A stretch of 8,588 nt of DNA from JAAXTT01 sp964530215. GTDB lineage: Bacteria; Bacillota; Desulfotomaculia; Desulfotomaculales; Desulfocucumaceae. Position numbers and translations under genes: made by a program. The stretch lies in contig CAZHAJ010000077.1 in assembly GCA_964530215.1 (NCBI GenBank), positions 1 through 8,588 on the forward strand, read 5' to 3'. Positions 1-5,476 of the stretch are shown here, piece by piece. The number at the start of each line of letters is the position of its first letter. The stretch's first letter is position 1. The notes beneath the pieces were generated by a model that was given only the letters and a program-made list of their open reading frames with translations, had not been told where the DNA came from and made no database searches.

Positions 1-45
1 AGCTATCAGCTATCAGCTATCAGCTATCAGCTATCAGCTATCAGC
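1..45. repeat. Heptamer tandem array (AGCTATC), six exact copies, cut by window edge
   Basis: Positions 1-42 are six perfect head-to-tail copies of AGCTATC, followed by a partial AGC at 43-45. The array probably continues left of the window. It lies beyond the 3' end of the lonA-ysxC unit, in DNA with no gene. Unit length 7 and absence of spacers rule out a CRISPR array. On the minus strand the unit reads GATAGCT, and a TATAAT hexamer (46-51) sits immediately before it in that direction. No function can be assigned from sequence. Confidence 0.95.
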
Positions 46-117
46 ATTATACGCCAATTTAGTGAGTTTTGGTTTAATTTAATTGATTTTAATTGTTTAT
101 TTTTATTTTTTGTTCTT

Positions 118-189
118 CTTCTGAATTCTGGATTCTGGCTTCTGGATTCTGTATTTTCTGGGATTCTGGATTCTGGATTCTGACTTCCG
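118..189. repeat. Degenerate heptamer array (ATTCTGG family)
   Basis: About ten degenerate units built on the heptamer GATTCTG (equivalently ATTCTGG) run head to tail. Units at 131-137, 145-151, 169-175 and 176-182 are exact. Those at 124-130, 138-144 and 183-189 carry one to three changes, and those at 152-160 and 161-168 are 9 and 8 bases long, which breaks the phase. It lies 36 bp beyond the ysxC stop. The 25 bases at 163-187 are identical, in the same orientation, to 5410-5434 downstream of clpX, so this is a dispersed family and not a local accident. The reading frame that crosses it on the minus strand is not a credible gene. Confidence 0.9.
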
Positions 190-225
190 ACCAACAAGGA
201 ATACCCATAAGCATAAAGCTGTCCT

Positions 226-810
226 CTACCCAAGAAGCTTCTCCATCTCTTGCCAGATTTCATCTTTTCCCTGACCGGTCTTTGCAGAAAAACCCACCAG
301 ACTGTTTTGACCCTCTATACCTAAAGTTTTTTCGATAAGTTTCATTTGGTTGTGAACCTGACCCCTTGACAGCTTATCAATCTTAGTGGCAACCGGCAAT
401 ACCGGTATTTGCTCCTGCATAAGCCACTGATACAGCTGAAGATCCATTTCGGTGGGTTTGTGCCTTATATCCAATAAAAGGACAACACCGCACAGAAGGT
501 TTCTCTTTTTTAAATACTCATGAATTAATACTCCCCACTCTTGTCTTATTTTTGCGGGCACCCTAGCATACCCGTAACCGGGCAAATCCACCAGGCAAAA
601 TGAATTATTAATCAAAAAATAATTTATTAGCCTAGTTCTGCCGGGAGTATTACTGGCCCTGGCAAGACCCTTCCTGTTTACCATTTTATTTAAAAAAGAA
701 GATTTCCCAACATTGGAGCGCCCGGCTAGAGCGACTTCAGGGAAGTCCTCCACCGGGCAGTCCTTCAAGCTGTATGCGCTTTTTACAAAATCGGCTGAGA
801 CAATTTTCAT
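226..810 (-). CDS. ysxC: Ribosome-assembly GTPase YsxC/YihA (EngB family)
   Basis: This 194-residue protein is a complete EngB/YihA/YsxC GTPase of the TrmE-Era-EngA superfamily, a factor for late assembly of the 50S ribosomal subunit that is essential in Bacillus. The G motifs appear in order: G1 GRSNVGKS at residues 30-37, the G2 region with the family-typical TPGRT at 55-59, G3 DLPG at 75-78 followed by GYGYA, G4 TKID at 142-145, and G5 SAK at 175-177. Length matches the family (about 195-200). The start ATG (808-810) overlaps the lonA stop as ATGA, which implies translational coupling, and lonA-ysxC is the order also known from Bacillus. The stop is TAG at 226-228. No hairpin terminator follows before the heptamer arrays. 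Identity is near certain; the symbol engB is equally valid. Confidence 0.97.
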   Translation of the reverse strand: MKIVSADFVKSAYSLKDCPVEDFPEVALAGRSNVGKSSFLNKMVNRKGLARASNTPGRTRLINYFLINNSFCLVDLPGYGYARVPAKIRQEWGVLIHEYLKKRNLLCGVVLLLDIRHKPTEMDLQLYQWLMQEQIPVLPVATKIDKLSRGQVHNQMKLIEKTLGIEGQNSLVGFSAKTGQGKDEIWQEMEKLLG

Positions 811-3227
811 GCTTGAATCTGTGGTCCTCCTTCGACCTGAACAATTCTGTTCAGATCAACTACTTCGGGTGTAATCAACATAGGATCGGAGTCTAAAGTG
901 CCTTCGATAATATCCTCTTTGAGCAACGCCAGCTTCAGCACTTCATCGGTGTGCTCCACCACTCTGAAGTCAAGGTTTCGCTTAATATTTACCGGTATCT
1001 CATCCAAATCTTTTTCATTATCCTTGGGCAAAATAATCATTTTTATACCTGCACGATGGGCCGCCAGCACCTTTTCCTTAATACCTCCCACAGGTAAAAC
1101 TCTTCCCCTAAGGGTTATTTCTCCTGTCATGGAAACATCTCTGCGTACTCTGGCACCCGTAAGGGCAGAAGCCAATGCACAGGCAATAGTAATCCCTGCA
1201 GACGGTCCGTCTTTAGGAATTGCCCCTTCAGGAATATGGACGTGAATATCAAATTTCTCAAACACTTCTTCTTTTATATTTAACTGGTTAATTCGACTGC
1301 GAACATAACTATAGGCTGCCTGGGCCGATTCCTTCATAACATCACCCAGTTTACCGGTGAGCGTAATCTTGCCCTTACCCTTATAGATTGATACCTCAAT
1401 GGCCAAAGTATCTCCGCCCACCTCTGTCCAAGCCATGCCGGTAGCTACCCCTACTTGATCCTCTTGCTCCATCAATCCGTATCTATAACGTGGTATTCCC
1501 AATAAGTTCTCAATATTCTGGGTAGTTATCTTAACTTTATCAGACTTCGCACCCACAATCTGCTTGGCTGCTTTTCTGCACAAAGATGCTATATTTCTCT
1601 CCAGATTACGGACTCCGCTCTCCCGGGTATACTCCCGCACCACTTTTCTGATGGCATTTTCGGATATGCTGAGCATTTTATCTGTAAGACCATGCTCCTT
1701 TTTTTGCTTGCGTACTAAATGTCGAGTAGCAATCTGTACCTTTTCTTCCTCGGTGTACCCGGATATATGAATTAATTCCATCCTGTCCAGCAGCGGTCTT
1801 GGTATATTGTGCTGAACATTGGCAGTGGTAATAAACATTACCCCGGAGAGATCGTATGGCACTTCCATATAATGATCGCTGAAGGTATTGTTCTGTTCGG
1901 GATCTAACACCTCCAGCAACGCGGAGGAAGGATCTCCCCTAAAGTCATTGCTCATTTTGTCTATTTCATCTAAAAGAAAAACAGGGTTTTTGGATCCCGC
2001 TGTTTTCATCCCTTGGATTATCCTGCCCGGCAAAGCACCTACATAGGTTCTTCTGTGACCTCTGATTTCTGCTTCGTCTCTGACTCCTCCCAGAGAAACC
2101 CTGACGAATTTACGTTCCAGTGCCCTGGCAATGGAGCGTGCCAAAGAAGTTTTTCCTACACCGGGAGGCCCTACAAAACAAATAATAGGTCCCTTCATTT
2201 TTTTAGCCAGCTTTCTGATGGCCAAATATTCTAGAATTCTTTCCTTTGGTTCTTTAAGACCGTAGTGATCCTGATCCAAAATTTTTGCAGCTTCATTTAT
2301 ATCCAATCGGTCTTTAGTGCTTTTGTTCCAAGACAGCGCCAATATCCAATCCAGATAGCTTCTGACCACAGCTGACTCTGCAGACATTGAAGGCATTTTT
2401 TCAAGCCTGTCTAACTCCTTAAGGGCTTTTTCTTCCACCTCTTTGGGAAGCTTGGCATCTGCAATTTTTTCACGATATTCTTCGCCTTCGGCTAACTTAT
2501 CGTCCTTTTCTCCCAGTTCCTTTTGGATTGCTTTGATTTGTTCCCGCAGATAGTATTCTTTCTGTGTTTTTTCCATCTGCTTACGAACACGAATATTAAT
2601 TTTGCGTTCCAATTCAACAATTTCCAATTCCTTAGCCACTATGGCACAAAGATGCTCTAAACGCTTTTTAATATCCAAAATCTCTAAGATTTCTTGTTTG
2701 TCATCAATCCTTAGGGCCAAATGGGACGCAACTATATCAGCCAAACGTCCTGGCTCCTCAAGATTTACTACTGAAACCACAGTTTCAGGAGGAATGCGTT
2801 TTGACAGCTTGACGTATTGCTCAAACTGCTCAACCAAATTTCTCATTAAAGCTTCAATTTCATGGGTCTTTTGATATTCTTCTGAGTACTGCTCAACCTC
2901 CACCTTAAAGAAAGGCTGATGTTCTATATACTTAGCTACCTTGCCCCGGGCTAGACCCTCTACCAACACCCTTATAGTGCCGCCAGGTAGCTTAAGCAGT
3001 TGCTTAACCTCTGCCACTGTACCTATCTGATAAATATCATCCTCGCCGGGATCATCTGTCTGGGCTTCCTTTTGAGTTGCAAGAAATATCACTCGTTCGT
3101 GGAGCATGGCTTCTTCTATAGCCTGAACGGACTTCTCCCTGCCCACGTCCAGATGGATTACCATATTGGGAAAAACTAATATGCCCCGGAGAGGTAGCAA
3201 TGGCAACATTTTAGTCTTCGGTTCCAT
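807..3227 (-). CDS. lonA: ATP-dependent protease LonA (S16 family)
   Basis: An 806-residue full-length Lon, the cytosolic homo-hexameric AAA+ serine protease that degrades misfolded and selected regulatory proteins. The N-terminal LAN substrate domain covers about residues 7-200, with a charged coiled-coil stretch at about 200-275. The AAA+ module has Walker A GPPGVGKT at 353-360 and Walker B VFLLDE at 416-421. The C-terminal protease domain has the Ser-Lys dyad: Ser676 in KDGPSAG and Lys719 in GGIKEK, 43 residues apart as in E. coli Lon. Start ATG at 3225-3227 is supported by TAGGTGGT at 3235-3242, about 7 nt upstream. It follows lonB after 201 bp containing a terminator, so it probably has its own promoter. 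The stop overlaps the ysxC start. A tail of about 35 residues after the last conserved helix makes it longer than Bacillus LonA (774). All catalytic residues are present. Confidence 0.98.
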   Translation of the reverse strand: MEPKTKMLPLLPLRGILVFPNMVIHLDVGREKSVQAIEEAMLHERVIFLATQKEAQTDDPGEDDIYQIGTVAEVKQLLKLPGGTIRVLVEGLARGKVAKYIEHQPFFKVEVEQYSEEYQKTHEIEALMRNLVEQFEQYVKLSKRIPPETVVSVVNLEEPGRLADIVASHLALRIDDKQEILEILDIKKRLEHLCAIVAKELEIVELERKINIRVRKQMEKTQKEYYLREQIKAIQKELGEKDDKLAEGEEYREKIADAKLPKEVEEKALKELDRLEKMPSMSAESAVVRSYLDWILALSWNKSTKDRLDINEAAKILDQDHYGLKEPKERILEYLAIRKLAKKMKGPIICFVGPPGVGKTSLARSIARALERKFVRVSLGGVRDEAEIRGHRRTYVGALPGRIIQGMKTAGSKNPVFLLDEIDKMSNDFRGDPSSALLEVLDPEQNNTFSDHYMEVPYDLSGVMFITTANVQHNIPRPLLDRMELIHISGYTEEEKVQIATRHLVRKQKKEHGLTDKMLSISENAIRKVVREYTRESGVRNLERNIASLCRKAAKQIVGAKSDKVKITTQNIENLLGIPRYRYGLMEQEDQVGVATGMAWTEVGGDTLAIEVSIYKGKGKITLTGKLGDVMKESAQAAYSYVRSRINQLNIKEEVFEKFDIHVHIPEGAIPKDGPSAGITIACALASALTGARVRRDVSMTGEITLRGRVLPVGGIKEKVLAAHRAGIKMIILPKDNEKDLDEIPVNIKRNLDFRVVEHTDEVLKLALLKEDIIEGTLDSDPMLITPEVVDLNRIVQVEGGPQIQA
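827..833 (-). promoter_or_regulatory. Strong Shine-Dalgarno (AAGGAGG) before ysxC, unusually distant
   Basis: On the minus strand AAGGAGG lies inside the last codons of lonA, but 16 nt separate it from the ysxC ATG at 810, against a usual 5-9 nt. No closer Shine-Dalgarno-like sequence and no in-frame alternative start lie between them. Because the lonA TGA overlaps the ysxC ATG, ysxC is more likely translated by termination-reinitiation of ribosomes leaving lonA, with this site possibly holding the 30S subunit nearby. The function is inferred. Confidence 0.55.
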
Positions 3228-3281
3228 GAGCTACACCACCTATGAAGTACATATTTTGTTGCTTATCATAAGATATATTTC

Positions 3282-3290
3282 ATTCTATCA
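3282..3290 (-). promoter_or_regulatory. Candidate extended -10 promoter element for lonA-ysxC
   Basis: The minus strand reads TGA-TAGAAT, a TGn extended -10 with five of six matches to TATAAT, 55 nt upstream of the lonA ATG. No good -35 is seen 16-18 nt before it. A second possibility is TATGAT at about 3263-3268, inside the palindrome CTTATGATAAG (3261-3272 region). Because a terminator for lonB lies just upstream, some promoter is expected in 3228-3356, but this exact choice is weak. No CIRCE (HrcA) or tandem GGTCAAA (CtsR) operator was found here. Confidence 0.3.
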
Positions 3291-3356
3291 CACGTTATTA
3301 AGTGCCGCCATAGCAATAAAAAGAAACCCTGGTGTATTAAGGGTATCAGGCATAGG

Positions 3357-3388
3357 AAAACCCCGCTCCTTTACTTAATGGAGCGGGG
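3357..3388 (-). terminator. Rho-independent terminator of lonB
   Basis: Read on the minus strand, CCCCGCTCC (3388-3380) pairs perfectly with GGAGCGGGG (3369-3361) across a 10-nt loop, followed by TTTTCC. The 9-bp GC-rich stem starts 41 nt past the lonB stop. The U-tract is short (four), so read-through into lonA is possible. A weaker 5-bp hairpin, ACCCT/AGGGT (3344-3340 with 3330-3326), is followed by TTTCTTTTT about 15 nt further on and may act as a backup. Confidence 0.85.
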
Positions 3389-3428
3389 TAAGTGGAACTC
3401 TACACAGTAAACAGATATACTATATTTT

Positions 3429-5114
3429 TTAAGTAGTAAGGGCCCCCTGTACTGCAAAGACATCTGACTGGAGCTGAGAAACCTTATCCTCCAGTGGTCT
3501 GCTCAGCAGTGCCAATTCCAATGCCTCACCCAAGCTTTCAATGGGAATCACCTCAATATCAGGGATATTGGAAAATATTTTTTGATAGTTATCCTTAGGA
3601 ATCAACACCTTCTTTGCACCCGCAAGACGGGCTGCCTCTACTTTGGCCACTACTCCCCCCACCGGAAGAACCAGCCCCCTGATTGAAAGTTCACCGGTCA
3701 TGGCCACCAGATTATTCACCGGAACGCCTTTAACTGCCGAGTAAATTGCAACTGCCACCGCTACTCCGGCTGAAGGACCGTCAATGGGAATACCGCCCGG
3801 AAAGTTAATATGTATGTCATGGTTCCTGCTATCGATATTGCTGATTCGGCGTAAAACAGTGAGTACATTCTCCACTGAACCCCTAGCCATACTTTTTCGT
3901 CTTATGGTCTTACCGTAACCGGCAATCTCTTCCTCCTCAACCACCCCGGTGATAATAAGCTGACCTTTTCCTTTTGCTACAGACATTGCACCCACTTCTA
4001 AGTCCAATAGGGTTCCCATGTTTGGGCCGTATACTGCCAAGCCGTTGACCAAACCTATCTGAGGATGTAATGCCACTTTTTTATCTGGTCTCGGACTGTA
4101 TTGACCGCTGCTGACAACCCACTCCAAATCGGTTACGCAAATTCTGCTTCGTCCCTCTGCAATGGCTATCCCTGCTGCAATCTGAATAATGTTCACAGCT
4201 TCACGACCGTTGCCGGCATATCGTTTAATAACTTCAAAACCCCCTTCCTCTACCGGAAAATTTACTTTATAAGCTGCGTTACGGGCTATAATCTCAATTT
4301 CTTCGGGCAGTAGAGGTCGAAAAAATATTTCCAGACAACGTGACCGCACAGCCGGTGGTATATCCCCGGGTGTCCTGGTGGTGGCTCCCACCAGCCTGAA
4401 ATCCGCAGGCAGTCCGTTTTGAAATATATCGTGGATATGGGATGGAATATTTCTGTCCTCAGAGCTATAATAAGCACTTTCCAAAATTACCTTTCTGTCT
4501 TCCAGAACTTTTAAAAGTTTATTTATTTGAATTGAATGCAACTCCCCTATTTCATCAATGAACAACATGCCCCCGTGAGCTTTGGTAACCGCTCCGGGTT
4601 TTGGCTGGGGAACACCTGCCAAACCCATGGCACCTGCACCCTGATAAATGGGATCATGCACCGACCCTATCAATGGGTCCGCAATTCCCCGGTCATCAAA
4701 CCTGGCAGTGGTGGCATCAACCTCCACAAATTTTGCATGTTCTTTAAAGGGTGAAATCATATTCTTTTTTGCTTCTTCCAAAACTACCCTGGCTGCAGCA
4801 GTTTTACCCACTCCCGGAGGACCATAGATAATAACATGCTGGGGGTTGGGACCGCACAAAGCAGCCCGCATAGCCTTCAGACCCTCGTTTTGTCCGATGA
4901 TATCCTCCAACCTGGAAGGTCTTGTTTTTTCTGCCAAAGGCTCTGTTAAAGAAATCGAGCGCAAACGCTTAAGCTTTTCCATTTCTTTTTTGGATTCTTT
5001 TTCCACCGCACCCTTGTTGTTCTGTTGAGTTTTTAACAGGTTCCAGAAATACAACCCGATAATTACAGCAAAAAACACCTGAATAAAGGTCAGTATACTA
5101 CCAAGCCCCATCAT
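3429..5114 (-). CDS. lonB: Membrane-anchored ATP-dependent protease LonB (sporulation-type)
   Basis: A 561-residue LonB of the Bacillus type. In Bacillus subtilis this Lon paralogue is made in the forespore during sporulation. It lacks the LonA N-terminal substrate domain and begins with one hydrophobic segment (about residues 6-27, SILTFIQVFFAVIIGLYFW), then a charged linker ending in the conserved stretch ISLTEPLAEKTRP. The AAA+ domain follows: Walker A GPPGVGKT at 98-105, Walker B MLFIDE at 183-188, and an arginine-rich AVRSR at about 255-259. The S16 protease domain has Ser448 in IDGPSAG and Lys491 in GGVVAKVEAA, the same 43-residue spacing as LonA. I chose ATG 5112-5114 because GGAGG lies exactly 7 nt upstream; the GTG at 5127-5129 would place that Shine-Dalgarno inside the gene. 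The gene is flanked by terminators on both sides and preceded by a sigma-F-like promoter, so it is probably a single-gene unit. Confidence 0.96.
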   Translation of the reverse strand: MMGLGSILTFIQVFFAVIIGLYFWNLLKTQQNNKGAVEKESKKEMEKLKRLRSISLTEPLAEKTRPSRLEDIIGQNEGLKAMRAALCGPNPQHVIIYGPPGVGKTAAARVVLEEAKKNMISPFKEHAKFVEVDATTARFDDRGIADPLIGSVHDPIYQGAGAMGLAGVPQPKPGAVTKAHGGMLFIDEIGELHSIQINKLLKVLEDRKVILESAYYSSEDRNIPSHIHDIFQNGLPADFRLVGATTRTPGDIPPAVRSRCLEIFFRPLLPEEIEIIARNAAYKVNFPVEEGGFEVIKRYAGNGREAVNIIQIAAGIAIAEGRSRICVTDLEWVVSSGQYSPRPDKKVALHPQIGLVNGLAVYGPNMGTLLDLEVGAMSVAKGKGQLIITGVVEEEEIAGYGKTIRRKSMARGSVENVLTVLRRISNIDSRNHDIHINFPGGIPIDGPSAGVAVAVAIYSAVKGVPVNNLVAMTGELSIRGLVLPVGGVVAKVEAARLAGAKKVLIPKDNYQKIFSNIPDIEVIPIESLGEALELALLSRPLEDKVSQLQSDVFAVQGALTT

Positions 5115-5120
5115 TCCTGA

Positions 5121-5127
5121 TCCTCCC
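5121..5127 (-). promoter_or_regulatory. Shine-Dalgarno deciding the lonB start
   Basis: GGGAGGA on the minus strand, with GGAGG ending 7 nt before ATG 5112-5114. This optimal spacing argues against the in-frame GTG at 5127-5129, which has only a G-run (about 5142-5146) in front of it at poor spacing. It shortens the protein by five residues (MGGSG) and leaves the N-terminus MMGLGSILTF, close to the known LonB form in which the membrane segment starts almost at once. Confidence 0.85.
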
Positions 5128-5165
5128 ACTCAAACAAACCCCCTCATCATCAACGCAGACTGTAC

Positions 5166-5181
5166 TTGGTATTATTACCAA
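5166..5181. promoter_or_regulatory. Perfect dyad TTGGTA-N4-TACCAA over the lonB -10 region
   Basis: TTGGTA (5166-5171) and TACCAA (5176-5181) are perfect inverted arms around TTAT. The dyad is centred about 44 bp upstream of the lonB start and covers the -10 part of the sigma-F-like promoter. Six-base arms with a four-base centre have the shape of an operator for a dimeric regulator, but no known regulator is recognised. No U-run follows, so it is not a terminator. Confidence 0.4.
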
Positions 5182-5199
5182 ACATTTCTTTTTATATGC
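5170..5199 (-). promoter_or_regulatory. Sigma-F-like promoter of lonB
   Basis: On the minus strand the sequence is GCATA (5199-5195), 15 nt, then GGTAATAATA (5179-5170). This fits the sigma-F consensus as I recall it from Bacillus (-35 GYATA, -10 GGNNANAHTR, spacing about 15) at every fixed position. It lies 56-85 nt upstream of the lonB ATG, which leaves a short leader holding the Shine-Dalgarno. Known biology agrees: lonB of Bacillus subtilis is transcribed by forespore sigma-F. No good sigma-A pair was found nearby; TAGAAT at 5228-5233 lacks a -35. Start site and use are inferred. Confidence 0.6.
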
Positions 5200-5304
5200 C
5201 AAGACGAGTAAGCTGCAGGGGGCTAGAATTCTATACATGATGTCCGCGTAGAAAGGTAACTCTTGAAATACCCTCACCCCCACCCGTATTGACTTTGCTT
5301 CTTT

Positions 5305-5345
5305 AAAAAAGGGTGACTGATATTTAAATATCAATCACCCTTTTT
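5305..5345 (-). terminator. Rho-independent terminator of tig-clpP-clpX
   Basis: A 30-nt near-perfect palindrome (5311-5340) with GGGTGA/TCACCC at its base and a TGATATTT/AAATATCA centre, flanked by A6 on one side and T5 on the other. The single non-Watson-Crick position (5318 against 5333) is a G-U wobble in minus-strand RNA but a C-A mismatch in plus-strand RNA, so the helix is built for the minus strand. In that direction it ends in six U residues. It lies about 130 nt past the clpX stop. Confidence 0.9.
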
Positions 5346-5408
5346 AATCTATTTATTTTCCCTTTATGGGGTCTACCCCACACCGATTGACAGAAAGTCA
5401 CTTCTTAA

Positions 5409-5446
5409 AATTCTGGATTCTGGATTCTGACTTCTGTATTCTTCTG
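5409..5446. repeat. Heptamer array (ATTCTGG family), second copy
   Basis: Units AATTCTG (5409-5415), GATTCTG (5416-5422), GATTCTG (5423-5429) and ACTTCTG (5430-5436), then a longer TATTCTTCTG (5437-5446). Bases 5410-5434 are identical to 163-187 in the same orientation. The array lies 31 bp past the clpX stop and before the terminator, so it should be part of the clpX mRNA 3' untranslated region. Confidence 0.88.
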
Positions 5447-5476
5447 AAATTATATGTCGATCACAGTTTTGGTAAC

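Larger units (their letters stand above)
5115..5476. other. 362-bp clpX-lonB intergenic region (no gene)
   Basis: From clpX towards lonB this stretch holds an ATTCTGG heptamer array (5409-5446), TGAC-N5-GTCA (5389-5401), a tight dyad TGGGGTCTACCCCA (5367-5380), the clpX terminator (5305-5345), a minus-strand G-rich patch (5271-5285), a TAGAATTCTA palindrome (5224-5233), and the lonB promoter and ribosome binding site. The open frames crossing it on either strand run through the repeat and terminator, lack credible starts and resemble nothing known, so I regard it as regulatory DNA. Confidence 0.8.

Noticed and set aside
1..189. CRISPR array
   Set aside because: Units are 7 bp with no unique spacers, and no cas genes are present.
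27..263. 78-codon minus-strand open frame beyond ysxC
   Set aside because: It overlaps the end of ysxC and reads straight through the heptamer array, giving a low-complexity peptide (repeated SQNPE/SRIPE-like units) with no supported start.
306..312. TTTGACC, a possible CtsR half-site
   Set aside because: Single half-site inside ysxC coding sequence without its tandem partner. No paired CtsR site or CIRCE element was found in any intergenic region of the window.
5271..5285. Minus-strand G-rich patch, possible G-quadruplex
   Set aside because: Only three G-runs (3, 5 and 3 bases) are present, so a stable three-tetrad quadruplex is not supported.
5098..5334. 78-codon minus-strand open frame before lonB
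   Set aside because: It begins inside the clpX terminator hairpin, crosses the lonB promoter and overlaps the lonB start; no ribosome binding site and no recognisable protein features.
5387..5392. Perfect plus-strand TTGACA (-35-like)
   Set aside because: No -10 lies at 16-18 nt (the heptamer array is there) and no plus-strand gene follows.
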